The notes: generated from the letters alone by a model not told the origin. 64,000 bases of DNA from CBDFKK01 sp965248815 (GCA_965248815.1 CBDFKK010000004.1:1-64000), one strand, 5' to 3'. Numbered from the stretch's first letter, positions 1-9,133 are shown. Translations and numbers: made by a program.

Positions 1-584
1 CAAAAGGGATGGTCACCTACCAGGGCAAGGAATTGACTGAGATGTCGCCTAACGAACGTGCGGCCGCGGGCGTCTTTCTGGCGTTCCAATATCCACTTGA
101 AATTCCTGGCGTGCCGACCATGACTTTTTTGCGTACAGCATTGAATGCGCAACGCAAGGCACGCGGTGAAGAAGAGCTCGATGCGGCAAGTTTTTTACGC
201 CTCGTCCGCGAACGCGCCAAGCTGTTGAACGTTTCTGAAGAGATGTTGAAGCGTGCGCTTAATGTCGGGTTCTCGGGCGGCGAGAAAAAACGAAACGAAA
301 TTCTGCAAATGGCTCTCTTCGAGCCGACCTTGGCGATCTTGGACGAAACGGATTCTGGTCTCGATATCGATGCGCTAAAGCTAGTCGCAAATGGCGTGAA
401 CTCATTGCGCGGACCCAAACGATCCATGGTTGTGATTACCCACTATCAACGGTTGCTTGACTATATTGTCCCGGATTTTGTCCACGTGCTTGCAAATGGG
501 CGTATTGCAAAATCCGGTGACAAGGAGCTGGCGCTTGAACTTGAACGTTCAGGCTACGACGCCATCATCGAAACAGCTGCTTGA
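1..584 (+). CDS. sufC: SufC, Fe-S assembly ATPase (5' end outside window)
   Basis: SufC is the ABC-type ATPase of the SUF machine. It binds SufB and SufD in the cytoplasm and powers Fe-S cluster assembly. The visible part has the signature motif FSGGEKKR near residue 90, a Walker B ending LAILDETDSGLD, and the switch histidine in VVITHYQRLL. SufC proteins are about 250 residues; only about 193 codons are present. The Walker A region lies upstream of base 1, and the frame is open to the edge. The first ATG (base 9) is internal. The gene is followed after 9 bases by sufD, so it is clearly part of the suf operon. sufB is expected just outside the window. Confidence 0.95.
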   Translation, partial: KGMVTYQGKELTEMSPNERAAAGVFLAFQYPLEIPGVPTMTFLRTALNAQRKARGEEELDAASFLRLVRERAKLLNVSEEMLKRALNVGFSGGEKKRNEILQMALFEPTLAILDETDSGLDIDALKLVANGVNSLRGPKRSMVVITHYQRLLDYIVPDFVHVLANGRIAKSGDKELALELERSGYDAIIETAA

Positions 585-593
585 CGCACGAAA

Positions 594-1967
594 GTGAAAC
601 GACCCATGGCACGCCAAGAGGCAAAACAAGAGGCCCAAGTTCAGCTCATCGCTAAAGCCGGCGATGTGGAGCAGCCTTTTGTGGCCGCGGCGCAGGAACT
701 AATTCAAAAAGACAAAGAAGCGGGCCGCTCATGGCTCGCCGAATTGCGCGAGCGCTCTGCTCAGCGTTTGAAAGTGTCGGGCTTACCGCACCGCCGATTG
801 GAGGCATGGCGCTATACCGACATGCGAGCACAACTCAAGCGCGACTTTAAGCGTGCGCCTGCGCAAGTTGACTCGGCGATGCAAAAGCCGTCCGAGGCAA
901 TCGCTGCTGTCTTCTCCGATGGCGTTTATCAACCACAATATTCTTCTCTGTCAGAATTGCCCGGCGGCGTTGAGGTGGTCTCCTTGCGTGATATTGAGGG
1001 CGACCCACCTAGCTGGATTGAACAGCATTTATCCCGCGCTTTAGATGAAGATGAGCGCGCGTTAATCGCTCTGAATACGGCGTTGATGGAAGAAGGTTTG
1101 CTGATCCGGGTCGCCGAAGGTGTCATAATTGATCAGCCTATTTACATTTGCCATGACATGACGAACGGGGGCGTGCAAGCTCACGTCCGCATTTCAATTA
1201 TTTTGAACAAAAGTGCAAGAGCCACGATCGTTGAAAGATTTTCAAATAGTGCAGCGGAAACTACGTTTAACAACTCTGTAACGACACTCGATGTTGGCGA
1301 AGATGCCGAGCTTTGTCATTACAAACATCAAACTGAGGGTGAGCACGCGCTCCACGCTCAAACGATCCGAGCCAATGTGCAAGCCGGTGCCAAGCTCGAC
1401 AGCTTTTATCTCACGACTGGTACGGGTTTTTCCCGGACCGACGGGATTTACGAACTCGCCGGCGAGGGCGCGGATTTGCGCGTGAGCGGTGCCTACATGT
1501 TGAGTAAGGCGCAACATGCTGACATCAGCACCGAAATTATCCATGCCAAACCCAAATGCACAAGCCGCGAAGTCTTTCACGGGGCGTTGTTGGATCGATC
1601 CCATGGTATTTTTCAGGGACGAATTTTGGTAGCCGAGGACGCTCAGAAGACGGACGGCCACCAAATGAACCGAACGCTGCTTCTCTCCGAGCGTGCCAAA
1701 GCGGATGCAAAACCTGAGCTTGAAATCTATGCCGACGACGTCAAGTGTTCGCACGGTGCGACGACTGGAGAGCTCGACGAGGACGCTCTCTTTTATCTGC
1801 GCTCGCGCGGGCTGCCATTGGCTGAGGCAAAAGCTTTGCTAGTCGAGGCGTTTATCAATGAAGCCATTGATGAAGTTCAAGATGATGATGTGAAGGCGAC
1901 GTTCAAAGAGGCCGCGTCTATGTGGGCAGCGCAGTTTCCGGCAGTTGGTGTGGAGCGCGGTCAGTGA
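594..1967 (+). CDS. sufD: SufD, Fe-S scaffold complex subunit
   Basis: SufD is the SufB paralogue that completes the SufBC2D scaffold on which clusters are built. The 457-residue product has the family layout: a helical N-terminal part (motif RRLEAWRYTDMR near residue 65) and a long beta-helix core. The C-terminal block includes the conserved stretches DGHQMNRTLLLS and VKCSHGATTGELDE. The start taken is GTG at 594; an in-frame ATG at 606 is a close alternative and neither has a strong ribosome site. It lies 9 bases after sufC and its stop overlaps the sufS start. Assignment is firm; only the exact start is uncertain. Confidence 0.95.
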   Translation: MKRPMARQEAKQEAQVQLIAKAGDVEQPFVAAAQELIQKDKEAGRSWLAELRERSAQRLKVSGLPHRRLEAWRYTDMRAQLKRDFKRAPAQVDSAMQKPSEAIAAVFSDGVYQPQYSSLSELPGGVEVVSLRDIEGDPPSWIEQHLSRALDEDERALIALNTALMEEGLLIRVAEGVIIDQPIYICHDMTNGGVQAHVRISIILNKSARATIVERFSNSAAETTFNNSVTTLDVGEDAELCHYKHQTEGEHALHAQTIRANVQAGAKLDSFYLTTGTGFSRTDGIYELAGEGADLRVSGAYMLSKAQHADISTEIIHAKPKCTSREVFHGALLDRSHGIFQGRILVAEDAQKTDGHQMNRTLLLSERAKADAKPELEIYADDVKCSHGATTGELDEDALFYLRSRGLPLAEAKALLVEAFINEAIDEVQDDDVKATFKEAASMWAAQFPAVGVERGQ

Positions 1968-3214
1968 ATCAAGTGCTCAATATAAATGCGGCTACCGGTT
2001 TCGACGTGGAGGCCGTGCGCGCCGATTTTCCGATCCTGTCGCTATCAGTTTACGACAAGCCATTGATTTATTTGGACAATGCTGCTTCAGCGCAAAAGCC
2101 CAAAGCGGTCATCGACAACATGACCTACACGATGCAAGAAGAATACGCCAACGTGCATCGCGGCTTGCATTACTTGAGCAACACTGCGACGACTAAGTAC
2201 GAAGAAGCGCGGAGAACCGTGGCACGGTTCCTCAACGCCAAAAGTGACAACGAAGTCATATTTACGAGCGGCGCTACTGATGCGATCAACCTTGTCGCCG
2301 ATTCCTATGGTGGTAATTTTATCGAACAGGGCGACGAGATCATTCTCTCCGTTATGGAGCACCATTCGAATATCGTACCCTGGCATTATCTGCGCGAGCG
2401 CAAGGGGGCTGTCATCAAGTGGGCGGAGATTTCCGACGACGGAGATCTCGATCTTGACGGATTCAAACAGCTCTTTACGCCGCGGACCAAAATCGTTGCT
2501 CTTACGCATGTGTCAAATGTCACCGGGACGATCGTTCCGGCGAAGGAGATCATCCAAATTGCCCATGAGCATGACGTGCCTGTGTTGCTAGACGGGTGTC
2601 AGGCTGTCGTTCACGACAAAGTGGACGTGCAAGACTTGAACGTCGATTTCTACGCATTCTCGGGTCACAAGATTTATGGACCGACGGGCATCGGAGTTCT
2701 TTACGGCAAATCCGGGTGGCTGGAAAAGATGCGGCCCTATCGCGGCGGCGGCGCCATGATTGAGGAAGTCAGGCGCGACGCCATTACGTACGCCGAACCT
2801 CCTCAACGCTTTGAGGCGGGCACGCCGCAGATCGTGGAAGCAATCGGTCTCGGTGCGGCGCTCGACTATTTCATGGGCTTTGACCGCGACACACTATTGG
2901 CCCATGAGCATGATTTGCGCGACTATGCTACGGGCCGCGTTCAGGAAATCAATTCGCTACGTCTCATTGGCACGTCGAAAAACAAGGCGAGCATCTTGTC
3001 TTTTGTCATGGAGGGTGCACATCCCCATGACATCAGTACAATCATCGATCGCTCAGGTGTGGCGATCCGTGCGGGCCACCATTGTGCGCAGCCGTTAATG
3101 GAGCGTTATGGTGTGACATCGACGGCGCGCGCGTCGTTTGCCATGTACAATACACGTAGCGAAGTCGACCGATTTGTTGAAACACTATTGAAAGCGCGGG
3201 AGTTTTTGAGCTAG
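1964..3214 (+). CDS. sufS: SufS, cysteine desulfurase
   Basis: SufS is a PLP-dependent cysteine desulfurase that takes sulfur from L-cysteine and passes it to the SUF scaffold. The PLP lysine lies in FYAFSGHKIYG (about residue 235) and the catalytic persulfide cysteine in RAGHHCAQPL (residue 374), followed by the short group II loop. The start is taken as GTG at 1964, overlapping the sufD stop as GTGA, with GGAG at 1952-1955 at good spacing. This gives 416 residues, the normal family size. The open frame extends to an ATG at 1922 but that would lie inside sufD. Translational coupling to sufD is likely. Confidence 0.95.
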   Translation: MNQVLNINAATGFDVEAVRADFPILSLSVYDKPLIYLDNAASAQKPKAVIDNMTYTMQEEYANVHRGLHYLSNTATTKYEEARRTVARFLNAKSDNEVIFTSGATDAINLVADSYGGNFIEQGDEIILSVMEHHSNIVPWHYLRERKGAVIKWAEISDDGDLDLDGFKQLFTPRTKIVALTHVSNVTGTIVPAKEIIQIAHEHDVPVLLDGCQAVVHDKVDVQDLNVDFYAFSGHKIYGPTGIGVLYGKSGWLEKMRPYRGGGAMIEEVRRDAITYAEPPQRFEAGTPQIVEAIGLGAALDYFMGFDRDTLLAHEHDLRDYATGRVQEINSLRLIGTSKNKASILSFVMEGAHPHDISTIIDRSGVAIRAGHHCAQPLMERYGVTSTARASFAMYNTRSEVDRFVETLLKAREFLS

Positions 3215-3217
3215 GCC

Positions 3218-3595
3218 ATGGACGAGATAACAACATCCAGCGAACAGCAACAAACAAGCGAGTCCGCGAGTGCATTGCCTCAGGAAGAGCTTGACCGTTT
3301 GACCGCTGAGCTAATTGCGGCGATTAAGACGGTGTACGATCCGGAAATTCCGGTCGACATTTATGAGCTTGGACTCATTTACAAAATCGACATTTCTGAT
3401 GAGCGCAATGTTGAAATTGACTTGACCCTTACAGCGCCCGGGTGTCCGGTTGCCGGCGAAATGCCGGGCTGGGTGGCTGATGCGGCACGAACGGTTGAAA
3501 GCGTTAACGAGGTCAAAGTAAATTTGGTGTTTGATCCCCTGTGGGACCCATCTTTGATGTCCGACGAGGCCAAGCTCGAACTCAATATGTACTGA
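3218..3595 (+). CDS. sufT: SufT-like DUF59/MIP18 Fe-S assembly protein
   Basis: This is a 125-residue protein of the DUF59 (MIP18) family, which in SUF operons acts in maturing or trafficking Fe-S clusters. The hallmarks are YDPEIPVDIYELGLIY (residues about 41-56) and the conserved cysteine in TAPGCPVAGE, then NLVFDPLWDP near the C-terminus. A variable acidic/Ser-Gln-rich N-terminal tail of about 25 residues precedes the domain. It begins 3 bases after the sufS stop, so it is in the suf operon. The family assignment is strong; the exact biochemical step is less certain. Confidence 0.9.
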   Translation: MDEITTSSEQQQTSESASALPQEELDRLTAELIAAIKTVYDPEIPVDIYELGLIYKIDISDERNVEIDLTLTAPGCPVAGEMPGWVADAARTVESVNEVKVNLVFDPLWDPSLMSDEAKLELNMY

Positions 3596-3650
3596 GGCGG
3601 CTTGATTGATAGCGACTCAAACACTAGGTAAGGCGTCCGGGAGTTAAGGA

Positions 3651-4019
3651 ATGGCAATGAAGCGCGAACGGCCTAAAGCGATCACATTGAGCGATGCGGC
3701 AGCGGCACGCATAAATGAGATTATGACTGGCGCAGACAATGAGTATATCGGCGTTCGATTGGGCGTGGAAAATGCCGGTTGTGCGGGTCAGGCCTATACG
3801 ATGGAATATGCCGAGGCGCAAAATCCGCTTGATGAAGTGGTTGAAGATAAGGGCGTCACAATTCTCATTGATCCGAAGGCCGTCCTGTTTCTCATTGGCA
3901 CGGAAATGGATTACCAAGTCGAAAAGCTCAAGTCCGGATTCGTCTTCAATAATCCGAATGAAACCGATGCCTGCGGCTGCGGCGAATCCGTGACCATCAA
4001 GCCTGCAATCGTAAACTAA
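3651..4019 (+). CDS. sufA: SufA/IscA-type A-type Fe-S carrier
   Basis: A-type carrier (HesB/IscA fold) that receives clusters from the scaffold and delivers them to client proteins. The 122-residue protein contains the three expected cysteines: one in ENAGCAGQAY and a C-terminal pair in DACGCGES. ATG at 3651 follows a GGAGTTAAGGA stretch that can act as the ribosome site. It ends the suf run, 55 bases after sufT. SufA, IscA and ErpA cannot be separated with certainty by motif alone; the operon context favours SufA. Confidence 0.9.
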   Translation: MAMKRERPKAITLSDAAAARINEIMTGADNEYIGVRLGVENAGCAGQAYTMEYAEAQNPLDEVVEDKGVTILIDPKAVLFLIGTEMDYQVEKLKSGFVFNNPNETDACGCGESVTIKPAIVN

Positions 4020-4071
4020 AGGGCCGGCGTCGCTTTGACGTCCCGAGAGCTGGGCCCTAAAGTCCCAGCCC

Positions 4072-4449
4072 ATGCCTGTCAGTCCTGAATACAAAGAATT
4101 CATCAAGGAACTTTTCGAACCCTTCGGCTCGATCGCCATCAAACGCATGTTCGGTGGGGCGGGGATCTTTGTGCCCTTGCCGGAGGTGGATCTGATGATC
4201 GGCCTGATCGTCGACGATACAGTCTATCTCAAAGTAGACGACTCCAACCGTGCGGACTTCGAGGCCGAAGACAAAGGTCCGTTTACCTATGGTCCACCTG
4301 AAGCCGGGCGGAGCATGGCCTATTACGAATTGCCCGAGTGGCTTTATGAAGATGCAGATGCGCTGGCCGACTGGGCGCGCAAGGCTCTTGACGTCGCGAT
4401 CCGCGCCAACGCTAAAAAACCCAAGAAGAAAAAGAAGAAGCGCGCCTAG
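4072..4449 (+). CDS. TfoX N-terminal domain protein
   Basis: Small 125-residue protein matching the TfoX N-terminal domain. The typical elements are a helix ending LFEPFGSIAIKRMFGG, then GLIVDDTVYLKVDD and the MAYYELPEW strand. In gammaproteobacteria the domain belongs to a competence regulator, but the stand-alone form here has no established function. The C-terminal 15 residues are almost all lysine, with one arginine and a final alanine, suggesting nucleic-acid or membrane contact (inference). It lies between the suf operon and an MBL-fold gene, all on the same strand with short gaps. Confidence 0.8.
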   Translation: MPVSPEYKEFIKELFEPFGSIAIKRMFGGAGIFVPLPEVDLMIGLIVDDTVYLKVDDSNRADFEAEDKGPFTYGPPEAGRSMAYYELPEWLYEDADALADWARKALDVAIRANAKKPKKKKKKRA

Positions 4450-4471
4450 TTTCTCCAATTTAGGATACGAA

Positions 4472-5356
4472 ATGCAAGCCATTCAAATCGGCGATATCAA
4501 TATTCAAAAGTTGATTGACGAAGACAGAAGCGGTCTTCCGTTTAAAGAAGTTTTTGCCGATGCAGATTGGTCCGCCTTTGAGTCACAAGCCTCGTGGCTC
4601 GGCCATCAAATCGATCTCGATGCTCAACTCATTTATTTGAGTTTTCATTCCTATGTCGTGCGCACGGGGCGTTCGACCATTCTGGTGGACGCTTGCCTGG
4701 GCAACGACAAAGAGCGGGGTGGTACGCCGCCTTTTCACATGCGCAATGTAGATTTTTTGGGCCGGCTTGGCGCTCTTGGATTGAGCCCCGCCGATATCGA
4801 CTATGTCATGTGCACGCATATGCATGCCGATCATGTCGGATGGAACACAAGACTCGAGAATGGGCGCTGGGTGCCGACCTTTCCAAACGCACGCTATATC
4901 TTTGCGCGCACCGAATACGAGCATTGGGAACGCCAAGCCAAGGAGAGCCCGGACGGTGCTTGGCAGGAGGCGTCATTTTTTGACAGCGTTTTACCGGTGG
5001 TGGAGGCGGGTCGGGCGACCATGGTCGAAACCGATCATGAGCTTGAAGCGGGCATCTGGCTAGAGCCGGCCATCGGCCATTCGCCCGGCAACGTCATCAT
5101 CAACGTTAGGTCAGGCGACGCGTTAGGCGTTTTCACCGGTGATGTTGTACATCACGCCGCTCAATTGGCGGATCCAGACATGGCGCCGGTCTATGACGGC
5201 GATCCGGAGCAGGCCCGGGTGACGCGGGCAGCGCTGCTCAACCGCCTTGCCGATACGCCCATAACGATGTTGCCCGCCCACTTTTCAGGTCCAACGGCCG
5301 GACACGTTGTAACGCACGGGTCAGCCTACCGTTTCAATTTTCTTGACGAAGCCTAG
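4472..5356 (+). CDS. MBL-fold metallohydrolase
   Basis: Metallo-beta-lactamase fold hydrolase of 294 residues. The zinc-binding motif is visible as THMHADHVGWN (HxHxDH). Further ligands are expected in GHSPGN and GDVVHH, and a late histidine in PAHFSG. Substrate is not predictable: relatives include lactonases and other ester or thioester hydrolases. The start is ATG at 4472, where similarity to the family begins (MQAIQIGD); the open frame runs further upstream inside the TfoX-like gene but that part is out-of-frame shadow. It begins 22 bases after the TfoX-like gene. Confidence 0.85.
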   Translation: MQAIQIGDINIQKLIDEDRSGLPFKEVFADADWSAFESQASWLGHQIDLDAQLIYLSFHSYVVRTGRSTILVDACLGNDKERGGTPPFHMRNVDFLGRLGALGLSPADIDYVMCTHMHADHVGWNTRLENGRWVPTFPNARYIFARTEYEHWERQAKESPDGAWQEASFFDSVLPVVEAGRATMVETDHELEAGIWLEPAIGHSPGNVIINVRSGDALGVFTGDVVHHAAQLADPDMAPVYDGDPEQARVTRAALLNRLADTPITMLPAHFSGPTAGHVVTHGSAYRFNFLDEA

Positions 5357-5478
5357 CTACGTTCCATAAGACTGGCTTCGATCATAACGCCTCAATTTAC
5401 AGCAACATTCGTATTCCGGGGATTTAAGACCTTCGGAAGCATGAGTGCCGCTGACGATCCGTCGACGGATGAAACATT

Positions 5479-6435
5479 GTGATAACAAAACGACCCTTGA
5501 GCGTGTGGCTGTTGTTTACGGTCATGGTCATCATCATGGGGTCGAATTACGTCTTCATCAACCTGACCGTCGCGACAATACCGCCGTTTACTGCTTCGTC
5601 GGGCCGTTCGCTTATGGCGTTTGTCATCTTATTCCCCCTCATGATCGCTATGGGACAACGGCCGCCGCCCCTGATTGAACGAAACCAAGAAACCGGCGCT
5701 GCACGTCTCAATCGGACTTGGCGCTATTTGGTTGTGCTGAGCACACTCGCCGTCGCGCTTCCGTTTTCTCTCATGAGTTGGGGCCAGCAATATGTTGATG
5801 CAAGTTTGGCCGCCATTATTCTCGCCGTAATGCCGCTCACCACGGTTGCTGTGGCGCCGCTGATCGTCTCGTCTGAAACCTGGACGCTGAACAAATGGGC
5901 GGGCTTTGTTCTAGGCTTTATCGGGATTGGCGTATTGGTGGGATTAGATGCGCTCAAAGATTTGGGCGGTGATGCCATCACAATCCTTGCTCAATTGGCG
6001 CTGCTCCTGGCCGCCGTTTGCTATGGCGTCGGTGCGGTCTTTGTCCAAAGGCTGGGCCGGGTTGATCCGATTGCAGCGTCAACAATTCAAAACGCAATCG
6101 CCAGCATCATATTGTTGCCGTTCGCGATTGTCTTGGACCAGCCGTGGACACTCAATCCAAGCACAACTTCAATAATTTCTTTTATCTTGACCGGCGTTTT
6201 TGCCACCGGATTCGCCTCGGTCGGCTTTTTCATGTTGGTGCGAATGGCAGGCGCGACATTCATGGCGCTCACGAGCTATGTCTCTCCTCTTTGGGCGGTG
6301 ATTTTTGCCATGATCGTCTTAGGGGAGCGGCCAGGGGTCAGCGCCTTCGCGGCACTCGTGCTTATTCTTGTCGGGCTCGGCTTCACGCAAGCGCGGCCCG
6401 GTGCAATAACAGAGCTGTTTTCGCGGCGAGCCTGA
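5479..6435 (+). CDS. EamA/DMT-family membrane transporter
   Basis: A 318-residue integral membrane protein with two EamA repeats and about ten hydrophobic segments, as in the drug/metabolite transporter superfamily. The first repeat includes GSNYVFINLTVATIPP and a tract rich in Ala-Val-Leu; the second begins near LAAVCYGVGAVFVQ and contains the typical PLWAVIFAMIVLGERP. It probably exports a small metabolite at the inner membrane; the substrate is unknown. The start is GTG at 5479. It converges with the M48 protease gene on the other strand. Confidence 0.85.
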   Translation: MITKRPLSVWLLFTVMVIIMGSNYVFINLTVATIPPFTASSGRSLMAFVILFPLMIAMGQRPPPLIERNQETGAARLNRTWRYLVVLSTLAVALPFSLMSWGQQYVDASLAAIILAVMPLTTVAVAPLIVSSETWTLNKWAGFVLGFIGIGVLVGLDALKDLGGDAITILAQLALLLAAVCYGVGAVFVQRLGRVDPIAASTIQNAIASIILLPFAIVLDQPWTLNPSTTSIISFILTGVFATGFASVGFFMLVRMAGATFMALTSYVSPLWAVIFAMIVLGERPGVSAFAALVLILVGLGFTQARPGAITELFSRRA

Positions 6436-6456
6436 CGAGACAGTCACGCGACGCAA

Positions 6457-7158
6457 TTACTCGTTTGCGATTTGCTTCATCTGTTCCAGACGTTGGTCGA
6501 GCGGAGGGTGCGAAGCAAAGTAGCGGGTGATCACATCGTTTCCGATATGACCTTTGTAGAATGCAGTTACCTTTTCCAAGGCGATCGCAGCATGTTCGGG
6601 ATTGTATCCAACGGATTTCACCAGCCTCACTGAAAAGGCGTCGGCCTCAAATTCCTGCACCCTCGAAAACTTCGACAGCGCTGCGGACGCGAAAAGGCCG
6701 CTCAGCCAGCCTGAGCGAAAAACGAGCGTCAGCATGAATGTGGCAATATTCATGAACACGCCATCTTTCCATCGTGTCGCCGCATGACCGCAGACGATAT
6801 GACCCAATTCGTGTGCAATGATTGGGGCGAGATACGTGTCGCGCCGGTCAAGCAGGTCAATAAGACCTTGTGTGATGCAGATATCGTGAATGCCAATGGC
6901 GCAGGCATTGGGGATCTTGCTCATCACCACGGTAAAGTCGATGTCGTCGAGCTGGTTGTGCACGACGGGCGAAAAACGGCCAACTATACGATGGATCAAC
7001 CGTTTGACCTCCGGATCGTCATTGCGCCCTCCGTTTTGCGCGACGAAGGTTTCCAGGAACCTCTTCGATTTTTGTTTGCCGGGCGTGAATACCCGGCTCG
7101 GCGTTACCAAATAGACGACGACCAGAATGATGGCGGCAATGATGAAAAGGCGAAGCAC
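6457..7158 (-). CDS. M48-family membrane metallopeptidase
   Basis: Zinc metalloprotease of 233 residues. One N-terminal hydrophobic segment (residues about 3-20) anchors it to the membrane. The catalytic motif HELGH is at 116-120 with a further histidine in CGHAA, and the third zinc ligand is expected in EFEADAF. The order and length suit an M48 protease of the HtpX/BepA/YcaL type, acting in envelope protein quality control. No lipobox or TPR domain is seen. It is transcribed convergently to the EamA gene. Confidence 0.88.
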   Translation of the reverse strand: MLRLFIIAAIILVVVYLVTPSRVFTPGKQKSKRFLETFVAQNGGRNDDPEVKRLIHRIVGRFSPVVHNQLDDIDFTVVMSKIPNACAIGIHDICITQGLIDLLDRRDTYLAPIIAHELGHIVCGHAATRWKDGVFMNIATFMLTLVFRSGWLSGLFASAALSKFSRVQEFEADAFSVRLVKSVGYNPEHAAIALEKVTAFYKGHIGNDVITRYFASHPPLDQRLEQMKQIANE

Positions 7159-7213
7159 GTCGTTTCAACCTATATGAATATCAATCGGTTGAAACAAAAT
7201 TGAATGACTCTGC

Positions 7214-7484
7214 TTATGATACAACCTTGGCACTAGGGTTTACATGTATCAATTGCTTGTGTATCTGCCGAGCGTAGCCAACAATATCGGCTGTCCCGCC
7301 AATGCCTTGTGATGTCTTTCCATCCCATACCGCAAACAACAAGTCTACATGATCTACGATGTATTTGCCGGCATTTAAATAGGCGATGCTATCTTTTTCA
7401 GATGGCTTTAAATTGATAACAACAGCTTGACTCAACAAATCGCGATAGCGCGCACGCTCGGCGCGTCCAAATTTTTCAATATAT
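7214..7484 (-). pseudogene. C-terminal fragment of SLOG-like nucleotide-sensing protein
   Basis: About 86 residues of an otherwise lost gene on the minus strand. The fragment runs from YIEKFGRAERARYR through YIVDHVDLLFAVWDGK and GGTADIVGYAR to its own stop. The pattern 'D-hydrophobic-AVWDG...GGTADIV-YAR' is that of Rossmann-like SLOG/LSDAT domains, thought to bind or sense nucleotide-derived ligands and often found in bacterial defence genes. The N-terminal part is replaced by IS copy 1, which abuts it at base 7485. The assignment is by motif only and the SLOG subclass is uncertain. Confidence 0.55.
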
Positions 7485-7570
7485 AGAGGTGGCTCGGGAA
7501 ATCTGCACAGTTGAGATAAGTGGAATTTTGGCCTGTAGGCGGCATGATCGCCGGCAACAGGAGATCCACT

Positions 7571-7882
7571 ATGGCAAGACGACCACGTCGCAATCATACA
7601 CCTGCGTTCAAGTCGAAGGTGGCCCTTGCGGCCGTTCGCGGTGAGCAGACATTGGGAGAACTCGCTCAGCAGTTTGATGTTCATCCTAACCAGATCAAGC
7701 AATGGAAAGATCAGCTCCTTGAGGGTGCAGCGGGTGTTTTTGGGCGGGAGGGTAAATCACCGCTGCCTGCACCCCGTGTTGATGTGAAGAGGCTCCATGC
7801 CAAGATTGGGGAGCTGACGCTTGAGAATGATTTTTTAGGCGATGCGCTCACCAAGGCGGGATTGCCGAGCGCAAGAAAATGA
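7571..7882 (+). CDS. IS3-family transposase OrfA (copy 1)
   Basis: DNA-binding subunit of the transposase, 103 residues. It has a helix-turn-helix of the type found in IS3 OrfA proteins: FKSKVALAAVRGEQTLGELAQQF then VHPNQIKQWK, followed by a coiled-coil stretch (VKRLHAKIGELTLEND). The ATG at 7571 is chosen because AGGAG lies at 7559-7563; the upstream in-frame extension is inside the element end. It overlaps orfB by 4 bases (ATGA). Confidence 0.9.
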   Translation: MARRPRRNHTPAFKSKVALAAVRGEQTLGELAQQFDVHPNQIKQWKDQLLEGAAGVFGREGKSPLPAPRVDVKRLHAKIGELTLENDFLGDALTKAGLPSARK

Positions 7883-8709
7883 TCGACCGCAAACATAAAC
7901 TCTCGCTCAGCCGTCAGGCCAAGGCGCTCAAGATCAGCCGGGGCAGCGTCTATTATCAGCCCCGTCCCGTATCGGTCGGTGATCTGGCACTGATGCGCCG
8001 GATTGATGAATTGCATCTCGACTATCCCTTTGCAGGCAGCAGGATGCTGCAGGGACTATTGCTTGGTGAAGGATACAAGGTTGGCCGCCTGCACGTCACA
8101 ACACTGATGAAGCGTATGGGGCTTGAGGCTATTTATCGCCGCCCGAACACGTCCAAGCCTGCACCGGGCCACAAAATCTATCCCTATCTGTTGCGTAAGC
8201 TGCCGGTCACCCAACCCAATCAGGTCTGGGCGATGGATATCACCTACATTCCAATGGCACGGGGCTTTGTTTATCTGGCCGCAGTGGTTGACTGGTTCAG
8301 CCGGCGTGTCCTGTCCTGGCGGCTCTCTATCACACTGGAAGCAGACTTTTGCATTGAAGCCGTTGAAGAAGCACTGGCCCGTTACGGTAAGCCGGACATC
8401 TTCAACACCGATCAGGGCTCGCAGTTTACCTCCATCGCTTTCACACAAATCCTGAAGGATGCTGAAATCGCCATCAGCATGGATGGCAAGGGAGCGTGGC
8501 GGGACAATGTCTTTGTTGAACGGCTGTGGCGCACGGTCAAATACGAGGAGGTCTATCTGCATGCCTATGGCAATGTTCCACAAGCCCGAGCCGCCCTCGG
8601 CAAATATTTGGTCTTTTATAACACCAAGAGACCGCATTCATCGCTTGACCGCCAGACACCCGATCAGGCTTACTTCAACGTGCTGCAACCAATCCCGGTC
8701 GCGGCATAA
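7879..8709 (+). CDS. IS3-family transposase OrfB, DDE integrase (copy 1)
   Basis: Catalytic subunit of the IS3-type transposase, 276 residues. An N-terminal HTH_21-like region is followed by the rve core with the DDE triad: Asp in WAMDITYIP, Asp in FNTDQGSQF and Glu in VFVERLWRTVKYEEV. The start ATG overlaps the orfA stop. The preceding sequence GAAAATGA could allow -1 frameshifting to make an OrfAB fusion, as is usual for IS3 elements (inference). The gene is intact, so the element may be active. Confidence 0.92.
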   Translation: MIDRKHKLSLSRQAKALKISRGSVYYQPRPVSVGDLALMRRIDELHLDYPFAGSRMLQGLLLGEGYKVGRLHVTTLMKRMGLEAIYRRPNTSKPAPGHKIYPYLLRKLPVTQPNQVWAMDITYIPMARGFVYLAAVVDWFSRRVLSWRLSITLEADFCIEAVEEALARYGKPDIFNTDQGSQFTSIAFTQILKDAEIAISMDGKGAWRDNVFVERLWRTVKYEEVYLHAYGNVPQARAALGKYLVFYNTKRPHSSLDRQTPDQAYFNVLQPIPVAA

Positions 8710-8770
8710 CAGGGGCTGAAATCCACTTATCCGCAGTCCGAAAGTTGTTCAAACAAACCGAACCACCTCT

Positions 8771-9133
8771 GTTTGACACTGCAAAATCAGACGCGTACGA
8801 TTTGTGAACCTAACGAGGCAGGAGGTTAGAAAATTGACTCCACCTGACACCGGTAGCGTTCCAATCAAAATTTGAACAACTTAAAAGTTGAAGCTCGGTT
8901 TCCTAATCGGGCGGTGGAAACTAATCCACCCAAATAACAACCCTGTCGATAGCCCCACTGACAGGTCAGGGGGAATGATGGCAGGGTTGTTGCGTGCGTA
9001 AATTTCCAGGACAAGTTCATTCAGTCTCCTTCGTTGCGTCGGTGAGCGCCCTTTAGTCCTCCTGCGCCCCTTGGAAATTGCGGCAAGTGCGCTACGTTTA
9101 GACGTGATTCGACTTTTCAACTTTGACTGACGT
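8771..9133 (+). other. Intergenic stretch between IS copy 1 and parE
   Basis: 363 bases with no recognisable gene. A basic open frame on the minus strand overlaps its right part but runs into parE and has no family resemblance. The parE promoter should lie here; I see no convincing -35/-10 pair. The left edge is the direct IS junction. Confidence 0.5.

Larger units (their letters stand above)
7485..8770 (+). mobile_element. IS3-family element, copy 1 (1,286 bp)
   Basis: First of three copies of the same element (others at 18062-19347 and 40111-41396, both inverted relative to this one). The ends are short imperfect inverted repeats AGAGGTGGCTCGG / CCGAACCACCTCT. It encodes overlapping orfA and orfB. 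The three copies differ by only a few bases, so expansion was recent. Flanks are ...CAATATAT on the left and GTTTGACAC on the right, so no 3-4 bp target duplication is visible. Confidence 0.9.

Noticed and set aside
7214..7702. 162-codon minus-strand frame joining the SLOG-like fragment to IS sequence
   Set aside because: The first 73 codons are antisense to the IS orfA; only the part left of 7485 is original coding sequence.
8056..8637. Long minus-strand frame inside IS copy 1 (also at 18195-18776 and 40244-40825)
   Set aside because: It is the reverse-strand shadow of the transposase orfB and occurs unchanged in all three copies.
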